DNA of 64,000 bases from Streptomyces sp. NBC_00433 (lineage in GTDB: Bacteria > Actinomycetota > Actinomycetes > Streptomycetales > Streptomycetaceae). The position numbers and the translations under genes were made by a program. This document shows, piece after piece, positions 9,286 to 18,043 of this stretch. Below the pieces are notes generated by a model, which did no database searches, was not told the DNA's origin, and was given only the letters and a program-made list of their open reading frames with translations. The stretch is from assembly GCA_036015235.1 (NCBI GenBank), contig CP107926.1:5971501-6035500 (forward strand). The letters run 5' to 3'. Position 1 is the first letter of the stretch. Every line of letters begins with the position of its first letter.

Positions 9286-11115
9286 ATGGCAGTCCCGATA
9301 GTCCGACGCAGAACCGCGGCACTGGCCGCAGGCCTGATGGTCGTCGCGTCCGGCGGTGTGGCCGCTGCTCTCAGCACCACGTCCGCCTCTGCGGCCACCG
9401 CCGGGTGCTCGGTCACCTACAGCGTGAGCCAGTGGGACACCGGCTTCACCACACAGGTGACGTTCACCAACACCGGTGCGGCCCTGACCAGCTGGAAACT
9501 CGGCTGGAGCTTCGCCGGCAACCAGCAGATCACCCAGGCGTGGAACGCCACCGTCACCCAGAGCGGCAAGGCCGTCACCGCGGCCAACATGTCCTACAAC
9601 GGTACGGTGGCGACCGGCGGGACGGCGACCTTCGGCTTCAACGGGTCGTACAGCGGCACCAACACCTCGCCGACGGCGTTCACTCTGAACGGTGTGGCAT
9701 GTGGCGGTGGCAGCACGACCGGTGGCAGCACCACTGGCGGTAGCACGACCGGCGGCACCACCACGGGTGGCACCACGACCGGCGGCACCACGACCGGCGG
9801 CACCACGACCGGCGGCAGCACCACCGGAGGTAGCACGACCGGTGGCACCACCCCGCCGCCCGGCCAGAAGGTCGACAACCCGTACGTCGGGGCCAAGGGC
9901 TACGTCAACCCCGAGTGGTCCGCGCTCGCCGCCGGTGACGGCGGCCAGTCGATCTCCAAGCAGTCGACCGCGGTCTGGCTCGACCGGATCGCCGCGATCA
10001 ACGGGGTGAACGGCGGGATGGGCCTCAAGGCCCACCTGGACGCGGCAGTGCAGCAGGCCGCGGGTCAGCCGCTGACCATCGAGCTGGTCATCTACGACCT
10101 GCCGGGCCGCGACTGCTCGGCGCTGGCCTCCAACGGCGAGCTGGGCCCGACGGACATCGGCCGCTACCAGAGCGAGTACATCGACCCGATCACCGCCCTT
10201 GAGGGCAGCTCCGCCTACTCGGGCCTGCGGATCGTCAACATCATCGAGCCCGACTCGCTGCCGAACCTGGTCACCAACGCGGGCGGCACGGACGGTTCGA
10301 CTGCCGCGTGCGCGACGATGAAGGCCAACGGCAACTACGAGAAGGGCGTCAGCTACGCACTCGCGAAGCTGGGCGCGCTCGGCAACACGTACAACTACCT
10401 CGACGCCGGCCACCACGCCTGGCTCGGCTGGGACAGCAACCTCGGCCCCTCCGCGCAGGAGTTCTACAAGGTCGCCACGAGCAACGGCGCCAGCGTGGCC
10501 GACGTGCAGGGCTTCATCGTCAACACGGCGAACTACAGCGCCACCGTCGAGCCCAACTTCAAGGTGACCGACAACGTCAACGGCACGACGGTGCGGCAGT
10601 CGAAGTGGGTCGACTGGAACAACTACGTGGACGAGCAGTCCTACGCGGTCGGCCTGCGCAACCAGCTGGTCTCCGACGGGTTCTCGTCCAGCATCGGCAT
10701 GCTGATCGACACCAGCCGCAACGGCTGGGGCGGCTCCTCGCGTCCCACCGGACCGGGCGCCACGACCAGCGTGGACACCTACGTGAACGGTGGCCGCATC
10801 GACCGCCGCATCCACGCGGGCAACTGGTGCAACCAGTCGGGTGCGGGCATCGGCGCACGGCCGACCGCCGCTCCCGCGTCGAGCATCGACGCCTACGTGT
10901 GGGTCAAGCCTCCGGGTGAGTCCGATGGTGCGAGCCAGGCCGTCAGCAACGACGAGGGCAAGGGCTTCGACCAGATGTGCGACCCGACATACGGCGGCAA
11001 CGCACGGAACGGCAACAACCCGACAGGCGCCCTGGCCAACGCGCCGCTGGCGGGCCACTGGTTCTCGGCCCAGTTCCACCAGCTGATCGCCAACGCATAC
11101 CCGCCGCTTTCGTAA
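9286..11115 (+). CDS. secreted GH6 cellulase/cellobiohydrolase with CBM2
   Basis: A 609-residue secreted glycoside hydrolase for cellulose degradation. It has a Sec or Tat-like signal peptide with R-R-R at residues 7-9 and a cut after A-S-A near 35. A family-2 carbohydrate-binding module follows (about 38-138), with C41 and C139 as the expected disulfide pair and Trp residues on the binding face. Next comes a Gly/Ser/Thr linker of about ten pentapeptide repeats. The GH6 domain runs from about 198 to the end, with Y-D-L-P-G-R-D-C near 270-277, I-E-P-D-S-L (D323, probable general acid), L-D-A-G-H-H-A-W-L-G-W, D-T-S-R-N-G and W-V-K-P-P-G-E-S-D-G. The long catalytic domain with its extra Cys pairs fits the exo-acting bacterial GH6 group better than short endoglucanases; that is inference. 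Confidence 0.97.
   Translation: MAVPIVRRRTAALAAGLMVVASGGVAAALSTTSASAATAGCSVTYSVSQWDTGFTTQVTFTNTGAALTSWKLGWSFAGNQQITQAWNATVTQSGKAVTAANMSYNGTVATGGTATFGFNGSYSGTNTSPTAFTLNGVACGGGSTTGGSTTGGSTTGGTTTGGTTTGGTTTGGTTTGGSTTGGSTTGGTTPPPGQKVDNPYVGAKGYVNPEWSALAAGDGGQSISKQSTAVWLDRIAAINGVNGGMGLKAHLDAAVQQAAGQPLTIELVIYDLPGRDCSALASNGELGPTDIGRYQSEYIDPITALEGSSAYSGLRIVNIIEPDSLPNLVTNAGGTDGSTAACATMKANGNYEKGVSYALAKLGALGNTYNYLDAGHHAWLGWDSNLGPSAQEFYKVATSNGASVADVQGFIVNTANYSATVEPNFKVTDNVNGTTVRQSKWVDWNNYVDEQSYAVGLRNQLVSDGFSSSIGMLIDTSRNGWGGSSRPTGPGATTSVDTYVNGGRIDRRIHAGNWCNQSGAGIGARPTAAPASSIDAYVWVKPPGESDGASQAVSNDEGKGFDQMCDPTYGGNARNGNNPTGALANAPLAGHWFSAQFHQLIANAYPPLS
9703..9856 (+). repeat. 15-bp tandem repeats encoding the cellulase linker
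   Basis: About ten head-to-tail 15-bp units of the form GGC-GGC-ACC-ACG-ACC, with silent and Ser/Thr variation, encode G-G-(S/T)-T-T pentapeptides between the CBM2 and GH6 domains. Several adjacent units are identical in DNA, so recent slippage or unequal exchange is likely. Confidence 0.9.
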
Positions 11116-11316
11116 GCACCTGAACAGCGGATCCCCCCACCGGGCCCGTTCGGGGCCGCGCCTGGGTCACCTCGACCCGGACCGCGGTCCCGTGACGGGC
11201 CCGCGGCATGTCCCGGGACCGTCCAGGACCCCGCCCCGCCCGGTTGTCGGACCCCTCGTGCACCATTGAGGTGGAAAGGTCGCGGCGGTCGGGGCGAAGG
11301 GAAGGGGGGCGGGTTC

Positions 11317-12492
11317 ATGGACGTCACCGAGGTGTACGGAGCGGTGGAGCCGGGGTACGAGCCGGTCCGCGCCGCCTTCGCGGGGAATTTCGCGCGGCGC
11401 GGGGACAGGGGCGCGGCCGTCGCGGTCTACCGGGACGGGCGGAAGGTCGTCGACCTGTGGGGCGGCACGGCGGCGCCGGACGGGGGCGTGCCCTGGCGGG
11501 AGGACACCGCGCAGACCGTGCGGTCCGCGACGAAGGGCGTGGCCGCGGCCTGCCTGCTGCTGCTCCACCAGCGCGGGCAGCTGGACCTGGACGCGCCCGT
11601 CGGGGCGTACTGGCCGGAGTTCAAGGCCCGCGGCAAGGAGCGGGTGACGGTACGGGACGTGCTCGCGCACCGGGCCGGGGTGCCCGCGCTGGACGTGCCG
11701 CTCACCCCCGGGCAGGCGCTGGACGGGACGTCGGGGCCGCGGGCGGTGGCCGCGCAGCAGCCGCTCTTCCCGCCGGGCGCGGAGCACGGCTACCACGCGC
11801 AGACCTTCAGCTGGCTGGCCGGCGAGCTGGTGCTGCGCGCCTCGGGGCGGTCGGTCGGCCGCTTCGTGGCCGAGGAGATCACCCGGCCGCTGGGCCTGGA
11901 CCTGTGGATAGGCCTGCCGGCCGAGCGGACGGGCCAGGTCGGCAGGATCGCCGACATCGAGGTGCCCGAGCCCGCGGTGTCCGGCGGGCTGCGCACCCGG
12001 GCCAAGCAGTCCGTCCACGACGCCTACGCGGACCCGGACTCGCTCACCCGGCGTGCCTTCGCCGCGATCACCCCGCTGCCCGACGAGAACGACCCCGCCT
12101 ATCAGGCCGGGGAGCTGGCGGCTTCCGGCGGCATCGCCACCGCCCGGTCGCTCGCGCGCTTCTACGCGTCGCTGGTCGGCGAGGTGGCGGACGGCCCGCG
12201 GCTGTTCGCGCCCGCGACGGTGACCGCGGCCAGGACCCCGGAGTCGGACGGGCCGGACCGGGTGCTGGTGGTCAACACCCGCTTCGGACTCGGCTACATG
12301 CTGCACGGCCCGGCGTCGCCGCTGCTGGCACCCGGGTCGTTCGGGCACCCGGGCCGCGGCGGCAGCCTGGCCTTCGCCGATCCCGGTACGGCCGTCGGCT
12401 TCGGCTACGTCACCAACGGCATGCAGCGCAACGTCACGGCGGATCCGCGCGCCCAGGCCCTGGTCAGGGCGCTCAGGGAGTGCATACGCTGA
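11317..12492 (+). CDS. serine hydrolase, beta-lactamase/esterase family (S12-like)
   Basis: A 391-residue class-C-beta-lactamase-like serine hydrolase. The S-x-x-K nucleophile motif is S-A-T-K with S70, the family's G-Y-H-A-Q-T-F region sits at the second motif near residue 155, and a late glycine-rich strand reads G-H-P-G-R-G-G. There is no signal peptide, which fits cytoplasmic EstB-like esterases rather than true beta-lactamases. The ATG at 11317 follows GGGGGGCGGG and begins directly at the conserved N-terminus; an upstream in-frame start would add a basic, unconserved stretch. The gene is followed after four bases by an SDR gene, suggesting one operon. The substrate is unknown. Confidence 0.9.
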   Translation: MDVTEVYGAVEPGYEPVRAAFAGNFARRGDRGAAVAVYRDGRKVVDLWGGTAAPDGGVPWREDTAQTVRSATKGVAAACLLLLHQRGQLDLDAPVGAYWPEFKARGKERVTVRDVLAHRAGVPALDVPLTPGQALDGTSGPRAVAAQQPLFPPGAEHGYHAQTFSWLAGELVLRASGRSVGRFVAEEITRPLGLDLWIGLPAERTGQVGRIADIEVPEPAVSGGLRTRAKQSVHDAYADPDSLTRRAFAAITPLPDENDPAYQAGELAASGGIATARSLARFYASLVGEVADGPRLFAPATVTAARTPESDGPDRVLVVNTRFGLGYMLHGPASPLLAPGSFGHPGRGGSLAFADPGTAVGFGYVTNGMQRNVTADPRAQALVRALRECIR

Positions 12493-12496
12493 CGCG

Positions 12497-13294
12497 ATGC
12501 GAGGACGCTTCGAGGACTTCGGTGTGATCGTCACGGGCGGGGCACGCGGTATCGGTGAGGCCACCGCGCGGCGGTTCGCCGCCGAGGGCGCCGGAGTGCT
12601 GATCGCCGACATCGACCAGGAAGGGGCCGAGCGGACCGCCGGGTCGATCCGGGCGGCCGGCGGCCGGGCCGAGGCGTGCGGCTGCGACGTCGCCGACCGC
12701 ACGTCGGTGGACGCGGCCGTGGCGCGGGCGGTGGAGGCCTTCGGGACGCTCGACGTGCTGGTCAACAACGCCTACCGGTGCGGCGAGCACCGCCCCGACT
12801 TCACCGACGAGGACGACGAGGAGTGGCGGCTCGACCTCGACGTCACCCTGGTCGGCGCGGTGCGCTGCACCCGGGCCGCGCTGCCGCACCTGGCCGCGGC
12901 GCCCGACCGGCGGGGCGCGGTGGTCAACATCGGCTCGGTCAACGGCATCTCCTACTTCGGCAACCACTCCTACAGCGCGGCCAAGGCGGGCCTGATGTCG
13001 CTGACCCGCACTCTGGCGGTGCATGCCGCGCCGAGCGGAGTGCGCGTCAACCTCATCGCCCCGGGCACCATCCGCACACCGGCCTGGGAGGGCAAGGAGT
13101 CGGTCCTGACCGCGGCCGCGCCGCTCTACCCCCTCGGCCGGATCGGCGAGCCGGCCGACATCGCGGCCGCCGTCACCTTCCTCGCGTCCCGCGACGCGGC
13201 CTGGATCACCGGCGTGACGCTGCCCGTCGACGGCGGCATCCTGCTCAGCAACCCCGGCTTCGCGGACGCGGTCGAGGCGGTCACCGAACAGTAG
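12497..13294 (+). CDS. SDR family oxidoreductase
   Basis: A 265-residue classical SDR. The cofactor motif is T-G-G-A-R-G-I-G at residues 13-20, an acidic D-I-D after strand 2 favours NAD(H), N-N-A-Y lies near 91-94 (Y replaces the usual G of NNAG), and catalytic Y-S-A-A-K is near 157-161. The end reads V-D-G-G, the usual FabG-like terminus. It starts four bases after the serine hydrolase and is probably cotranscribed. The Y in place of G in NNAG is uncommon but occurs in divergent SDRs. The substrate is not determinable. Confidence 0.93.
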   Translation: MRGRFEDFGVIVTGGARGIGEATARRFAAEGAGVLIADIDQEGAERTAGSIRAAGGRAEACGCDVADRTSVDAAVARAVEAFGTLDVLVNNAYRCGEHRPDFTDEDDEEWRLDLDVTLVGAVRCTRAALPHLAAAPDRRGAVVNIGSVNGISYFGNHSYSAAKAGLMSLTRTLAVHAAPSGVRVNLIAPGTIRTPAWEGKESVLTAAAPLYPLGRIGEPADIAAAVTFLASRDAAWITGVTLPVDGGILLSNPGFADAVEAVTEQ

Positions 13295-13767
13295 CCGCGC
13301 TCGCGGGCATGCGCCCGTGACATCCACCCGGTCCGGGCTCGTAACGGCCCCTCGCCCGTAACCGCGCCCCGCCCGTAACAACACCCGGCGCCCGCGCCCG
13401 ACGCACCCGCCGGGTGGCGTAATTGCGCCGCGCCCCCCGCCCGACGGCGGCGCCGCGTGCCGGCCGGTGCCGAGCGCCGGGGGCTCGGGCGGCAGGACGG
13501 GGGCGGGGAAGGCCGGGCGGGGCCCACGGGGAGCCGCACGACGACGCCTCCATGGGGTGACGGGACGTCACAACACCCTCACCAGAGGGCACTTGTCTCT
13601 CAGCCAGATGGCTAGGATGATCAGGAAATCCCTTCCCACGGCGGGTGCGCGCGTCGGGTTTCGACCACGCCGACCGCTGTGCGCATCCCGGCGCGCACGT
13701 ATGTGTGCTTCCGGGATCCGATGGGCTGCCCCGGTCTGATCGGCCTCCCCGAATTCCTGAGGATCTG
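13295..13767. other. intergenic region upstream of the conservon
   Basis: This 473-bp stretch has no convincing gene; open frames in it lack ribosome-binding sites and domain signatures. Its right half holds a 15-bp palindrome (13557-13571) and a TAGGAT box (13613-13618) that could be the -10 of the cvn promoter. Long C-rich tracts between 13330 and 13440 may act as the terminator of the SDR operon, but I cannot define a single strong stem there. Confidence 0.6.
13557..13571. promoter_or_regulatory. palindrome upstream of cvnA, candidate operator
   Basis: The sequence GTGACGGGACGTCAC is a perfect inverted repeat with six-base arms and a three-base centre, about 40 bp upstream of a TAGGAT -10-like box (13613-13618) and about 200 bp before cvnA. 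The location suits a repressor or activator site; the binding protein is unknown. Confidence 0.4.
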
Positions 13768-15183
13768 ATGACGAGTCACATATCGGGAGCGGTGTTCTGG
13801 CCTGTCGCCGTCGTCGCGCTCGTGGCCCTGGTGTTGTGGGTCCGGCAGGCGGTCGCGACGGCCCGGCTCGGCAGACGGCTCGCCGCCGCCGAGCAGCAGG
13901 TGCGGGACCGCGAGGCGGAGGTGCGGATCCGTGACGCGGAGGTCGCGCATCTGATCGACGTGCGCCTGCCCGCCGTGGAGCTGGGCGGGCGGCGGCCCCA
14001 GCAGGGCCTGCGGGACGGCCGGCTGGCCGGGACGGTCTACGCCGACCGGATGGACCAGGTCGTGAACCGCTTCGTCGGCACCGTGGAGAAGGCCAGGGTG
14101 CGGGCCGACCAGTCCGCCAAGGCCACCCTCAAGGCGGCGATGCGCTCGGTCCAGGCGCTGGCCAACGAGCAGCAGCTGTCCATCTCCGACATGCAGGACC
14201 GGCACGACAGCCCGTACGTGCTCCAGGACCTCATGGAGATCGACCACGCCAACTCGCAGTTCGGCCGGCGCGCGCAGGCCATCGCGGTGCTCTGCGGGTC
14301 GTGGCCGGGGCGGCAGCGCGCGGCCTCGCCGCTGATCGACGTGCTGCGCGGCGCCAAGTCCCGTATCCGCGACTACCAGCGGGTCGAGATCGGCCAGAGC
14401 CCGGACGTCGACGTGGTCAGCCGGGCCGTGGAGCCGGTCGTGCTCGCGGTCGCCGAGCTGCTGGACAACGCCACCCGCCACTCGCAGCCGAACACCAGCG
14501 TCGAGGTCACCCTGCGGCCCGCACACAACGGCACCACGATCGTCATCGACGACGCCGGCGTCGGCATGGACGAGCTGGAGGTCTCGATCGCCGTCGAACG
14601 GCTCGACGGCGGCGAGAACCTGGACATCAACCGGCTCGGCGACCCGCCGCAGTTCGGCTTCGCGGTGATCGGCGTGCTCGCCGCCCGCTACGGCTTCTCG
14701 GTGTCGGTGGACACCAGGTCGCCCTACGGCGGGGTGCGGGCCGTGCTGTTCCTGCCCAAGGCGCTGCTGGCCACCGCGGGGACCGCAGCGGCCCCGGTGG
14801 CCGCCCGCGCGGCGGCGCACCTGCGCGCGTCGGCACCGGCCGAGCTGCCCGTACGCACACCGGTACGCGCCGCCGCCGTACCGGCCGCCGCAGGCCAGGC
14901 GCCCGCCGCCGAGCCCGCGCACGAGCGCGCGCCCGGCGACGACGACATACCCGAGACCCCGATCACCGGCGCCACCGCGGGCGGCCTGCCGAAGCGGCGC
15001 AGGCGTGAGGTCGGCGAGGACCAGCTCGCGGCCCGGCACGCCCGCACCGCGGAGCCCGCAGACGAGGACACCGGGCCGATCCGCACCCCCTACGAGACCG
15101 CATCCCGGATGGGTGCGTTCGCCCGTGGCACGCGCTCCGGGCGCGCGGAATCCGCCGACGACGAAGGGACGACTCAGGAATGA
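13768..15183 (+). CDS. cvnA: CvnA, conservon histidine-kinase-like ATPase
   Basis: A 471-residue membrane-anchored sensor-kinase-like protein of a Streptomyces conservon. One N-terminal membrane segment (about residues 7-25) is followed by a charged coiled coil and the HATPase domain: N-box E-L-L-D-N-A-T-R-H at about 230, G1 box D-D-A-G-V-G-M-D at about 261, and a later G-F-A-V-I-G-V-L-A-A-R-Y. The C-terminal ~110 residues are Ala/Pro-rich and probably disordered. No long extracellular loop is present, so any signal must be sensed at the membrane or in the cytoplasm. The stop overlaps cvnB by four bases. Known conservon studies place these four proteins in a membrane complex resembling a eukaryotic G-protein system. 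Confidence 0.93.
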   Translation: MTSHISGAVFWPVAVVALVALVLWVRQAVATARLGRRLAAAEQQVRDREAEVRIRDAEVAHLIDVRLPAVELGGRRPQQGLRDGRLAGTVYADRMDQVVNRFVGTVEKARVRADQSAKATLKAAMRSVQALANEQQLSISDMQDRHDSPYVLQDLMEIDHANSQFGRRAQAIAVLCGSWPGRQRAASPLIDVLRGAKSRIRDYQRVEIGQSPDVDVVSRAVEPVVLAVAELLDNATRHSQPNTSVEVTLRPAHNGTTIVIDDAGVGMDELEVSIAVERLDGGENLDINRLGDPPQFGFAVIGVLAARYGFSVSVDTRSPYGGVRAVLFLPKALLATAGTAAAPVAARAAAHLRASAPAELPVRTPVRAAAVPAAAGQAPAAEPAHERAPGDDDIPETPITGATAGGLPKRRRREVGEDQLAARHARTAEPADEDTGPIRTPYETASRMGAFARGTRSGRAESADDEGTTQE

Positions 15184-15614
15184 ACGACCATATGGCCAAC
15201 GAACTGGGCTGGATGCTCGACGAGGTCCTGAAGGTCCCGGAAGCGCGGCACGCCATCCTGCTGTCCGCGGACGGCATGCTCAGAGCCCACTCCAAGGGCA
15301 TCGGCAGGGACGAGGCGGAACGCCAGGCCGCGGCCCTGTCGGGGCTCCAGTCCATCAGCCGAAGCACCGCGGAATTCTGCGGCAAGGACGGCTCGCCCTG
15401 GCAGCAGACCCTGGTGGAATTCGCCGACGGCTACGTCTTCCTGGTCGCGGCGGGCGCGGGAGCGTATCTGGCGGTCTCCGCCACGCAGGACGTGGACATG
15501 GAGATGGTCACCTACCGCATGCAGAAGCTCGTGGACAGGCTCGGCAAGGAGCTGACCAGCCCGCCCCGCCAGGACGCGGCGAACTTCCGGCCGGGCACCA
15601 CCGTCCCGTCATGA
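15180..15614 (+). CDS. cvnB: CvnB, roadblock/LC7-domain protein
   Basis: A 144-residue roadblock/LC7 protein, the second member of the conservon. It begins N-E-L-G-W-M-L-D-E-V and continues A-I-L-L-S-A-D-G-M-L, the typical first strand-helix of the fold. In actinobacterial conservons this small protein partners the GTPase CvnD, like MglB with MglA. It overlaps both cvnA and cvnC by four bases, so all are translationally coupled. Confidence 0.95.
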   Translation: MNDHMANELGWMLDEVLKVPEARHAILLSADGMLRAHSKGIGRDEAERQAAALSGLQSISRSTAEFCGKDGSPWQQTLVEFADGYVFLVAAGAGAYLAVSATQDVDMEMVTYRMQKLVDRLGKELTSPPRQDAANFRPGTTVPS

Positions 15615-15970
15615 CCCCGCCGCGCAGGCGGGAGGAGGGGCTCGTGCGCGCCTACGTCGTCACCGACGGGCGCGCCCACCCGACACGCAACACCCTGGAC
15701 ATCGTCTCGCTGGTGAACGCCGTGCCCGGCCGCTCACTGGCCGGGCTCACCCCCGAGCGGCGTGCGGTGATGGAGCTGTGCCGGGGCGGAGCCCTGTCCG
15801 TCGCCGAGGTCGCCGGCTATCTCGCGCTGCCGATCAGCGTCACCAAGGTGCTGATCAGCGACCTCATCGACAGCGGCCACATCATCGCGCGGGCCGCCAT
15901 TCCCAAGGCGCAACTCCCCGACGTCCAGCTTCTGCAGGAGGTGCTCAATGGGCTCCGCGCCCGCCTCTGA
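15611..15970 (+). CDS. cvnC: CvnC, DUF742 protein
   Basis: A 119-residue DUF742 protein, third member of the conservon. The sequence runs R-A-Y-V-V-T-D-G-R, then L-D-I-V-S-L-V, then a winged-helix-like region with S-V-A-E-V-A-G-Y-L and V-L-I-S-D-L. The ATG at 15611 overlaps the cvnB stop; an upstream extension in the same frame would run through cvnB and is rejected. The 3' end overlaps cvnD by 23 bases. Confidence 0.95.
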   Translation: MTPPRRREEGLVRAYVVTDGRAHPTRNTLDIVSLVNAVPGRSLAGLTPERRAVMELCRGGALSVAEVAGYLALPISVTKVLISDLIDSGHIIARAAIPKAQLPDVQLLQEVLNGLRARL

Positions 15971-16580
15971 CCGCGCCCTCGTCCCCCCGGGCGGCACACC
16001 CTCCTACGTGGCCGACTCGGTCAGGACCGCGGCCAAGATCCTCATCGTGGGGCACTTCGCGGTCGGCAAGACGACCTTCGTCGGGACCCTGTCCGAGATC
16101 AGGCCGCTGCGGACCGAGGAGCCGCTGTCGCAGGCCGGCGCGCACATCGACGACCTGGCCGGCGTCCCCGACAAGACCGCGACCACCGTGGCCATGGACT
16201 TCGGCCGGCTCACCCTCAGCGACAGCCTGGTGCTCTACCTCTTCGGAGCGCCCGGCCAGAAGCGCTTCACGCGGCTGTGGACCGACATGCTCCAGGGCGC
16301 GCTCGGCGCCCTGGTGCTCGCCGACACCCGGCGGCTCCACCAGTCCTTCGACGTGATGGGGCTGCTGGAGGAGTTCGGCATGCCGTACGCGGTCGCGGTC
16401 AACCAGTTCGACGGGGCGCCGCACTTCCCCGAGGAGGAGATACGCGAGGCGCTCGACCTGCTGCCCGACACGCCCCTGGTCGGCTGCGACGCCCGCGACA
16501 CCGCCTCCTCCACCAAGGCGCTGATCGCCCTGGTGGAGCACCTCAAGGCCCGCCCCGCCCTCGCACACCAGGAGTCCTGA
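15948..16580 (+). CDS. cvnD: CvnD, Ras-like small GTPase
   Basis: A 210-residue GTPase of the conservon, related to MglA. The P-loop G-H-F-A-V-G-K-T-T is at residues 35-43, the switch-II region reads F-G-A-P-G-Q-K-R-F (PGQ in place of the DxxGQ of Ras) and the base-specificity motif is N-Q-F-D (NxxD type, with Q for K). These substitutions are usual for the CvnD family. It starts inside the end of cvnC and ends five bases before the first P450 gene, so the P450s belong to the same operon. Confidence 0.95.
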   Translation: MGSAPASDRALVPPGGTPSYVADSVRTAAKILIVGHFAVGKTTFVGTLSEIRPLRTEEPLSQAGAHIDDLAGVPDKTATTVAMDFGRLTLSDSLVLYLFGAPGQKRFTRLWTDMLQGALGALVLADTRRLHQSFDVMGLLEEFGMPYAVAVNQFDGAPHFPEEEIREALDLLPDTPLVGCDARDTASSTKALIALVEHLKARPALAHQES

Positions 16581-16585
16581 CCAGG

Positions 16586-18043
16586 ATGACGTCCCCCACC
16601 GCGCCAGAGTCCGTACCGAACCCGGAGACCGCCCCGGCCGGGCCGCCCTCCCCGCCGCCCGGCTGCCCCGCCCACGCGGGCGGCGCCAGGCGCCTCTACG
16701 GGCCGGAGCACGCGGCCGACCCCAAGGCGACCTTCGCGGCGCTGCGCGCCCAGGGCAGCGTCGCGCCCGTGGAGATAGCCCCCGGCGTCGACGCCACCCT
16801 CGTCCTGGGCTACCAGAGCGCGCTGGAGGTGCTGCGCAGCCCCGAGCGCTTCTCGAAGGACCCGCGCAACTGGCGGGCGCTGGCCGACGGCACGGTGCCG
16901 GGCGACAGCCCGGTGGTGCCGATGATGATGTACCGGCCCAACGCCCTGTGGTCCGACGGCGAGGCGCACGCCCGCTACCGCGGGGTGATCACCGACAGCC
17001 TCAGCCAGGTCGACTCCAACGCGCTGCGCGGCTACGTCGAGGAGAGCGCCGACATCCTCATCGACCGCATCGGCGCCCGCGGCCACGCCGACCTGCTCGG
17101 CGAATACGGCGCGCTGCTGCCGCTGCTGGTCTTCAACCGGCTCTTCGGCTGCCCCGCCGACATCGGCGACAAGCTGGTCGCCGGCATGTCCGGCATCTTC
17201 GACGCCGACGCCGACTCGGAGAAGGCGAACCGGATCCTCGGCGAGGGCATGGCCGAACTCGTCGCCCTCAAGCGCGGCGAGCCCGGCGCCGACGTCACGT
17301 CCTGGATGATGGCGCACCCGGCGCAGCTGACCGACGAGGAGATGCTGCACCAGCTCATCCTGCTGGTGGGCGCGGGCACCGAGCCCGAGCAGAACCTGAT
17401 CTGCAACTCGCTGCTCCTGCTGCTGTCCGACGACCGCTTCGCCGGCGACCTCGCGGGCGGCAGCATGCCGGTCGACGAGGCATTCGACGAGGTGCTGTGG
17501 GCCGACCCGCCGCTGGCCAACTACGCGGTGCACTACGCGCTCCAGCACACCGAGGTCGACGGCGTCGGGCTGTCCCCCGGCAGCCCGATCCTGGTCAGCT
17601 TCACCGCCGCCAACACCGACCCCGTCCTCAGCGGCGAGCGGCGCGGCGGCAACCGCGCCCACCTGTCGTGGAGCGCGGGCCCGCACACCTGCCCCGCCAA
17701 GAGCCCGGCCCGGCTGATCGCGTCGGTCGCGGTGGAGAAACTGCTCGACCGGCTGCCGGACATCGAACTCGACTGCGAGGTGGAGCAGCTGGAGTGGCGG
17801 CAGGGGCCCTTCCACCGGGCCCTGGTCGCCCTGCCCGTCGTATACCCGCCGATCACCGTCACCGCGCCGGCCGCCGCGGAAGAGACCCCTGGAGCCACCG
17901 GATGGACAACCGAGCGCACCCCGCAGACCCCCTCGTCATCGACCCCGCAGGGCGTGACATCCACGGCGAGGGAGCCCGACTCCGCGAACGCGGCCCCGCG
18001 ACGCTGGTGGAGCTTCCTGGCGGGGTCCAGGCGTGGGCGGTGA
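16586..18043 (+). CDS. CYP157-like cytochrome P450 lacking the ExxR motif
   Basis: A 485-residue P450 encoded directly after cvnD. The heme-ligand Cys is present (C369 in S-A-G-P-H-T-C-P-A-K) and the I-helix reads G-A-G-T-E-P-E. The K-helix motif is E302-V-L-W305, so the otherwise near-invariant Arg of ExxR is replaced by Trp. That substitution is a known property of the Streptomyces CYP157 family, whose members are paired with CYP154 in conservons. The last ~47 residues extend past the normal P450 end and are read from DNA that also encodes the start of the next P450. The ATG follows CAGG and the N-terminal ~30 residues are Pro-rich. Catalytic activity and substrate are unknown. Confidence 0.93.
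   Translation: MTSPTAPESVPNPETAPAGPPSPPPGCPAHAGGARRLYGPEHAADPKATFAALRAQGSVAPVEIAPGVDATLVLGYQSALEVLRSPERFSKDPRNWRALADGTVPGDSPVVPMMMYRPNALWSDGEAHARYRGVITDSLSQVDSNALRGYVEESADILIDRIGARGHADLLGEYGALLPLLVFNRLFGCPADIGDKLVAGMSGIFDADADSEKANRILGEGMAELVALKRGEPGADVTSWMMAHPAQLTDEEMLHQLILLVGAGTEPEQNLICNSLLLLLSDDRFAGDLAGGSMPVDEAFDEVLWADPPLANYAVHYALQHTEVDGVGLSPGSPILVSFTAANTDPVLSGERRGGNRAHLSWSAGPHTCPAKSPARLIASVAVEKLLDRLPDIELDCEVEQLEWRQGPFHRALVALPVVYPPITVTAPAAAEETPGATGWTTERTPQTPSSSTPQGVTSTAREPDSANAAPRRWWSFLAGSRRGR

Noticed and set aside
9703..9856. CRISPR-like array from short repeats
   Set aside because: The 15-bp units are contiguous without spacers and encode the cellulase linker.
9214..11079. Long minus-strand frame opposite the GH6 cellulase
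   Set aside because: No domain or start signal; the plus strand has signal peptide, CBM2, GH6 motifs and promoter.
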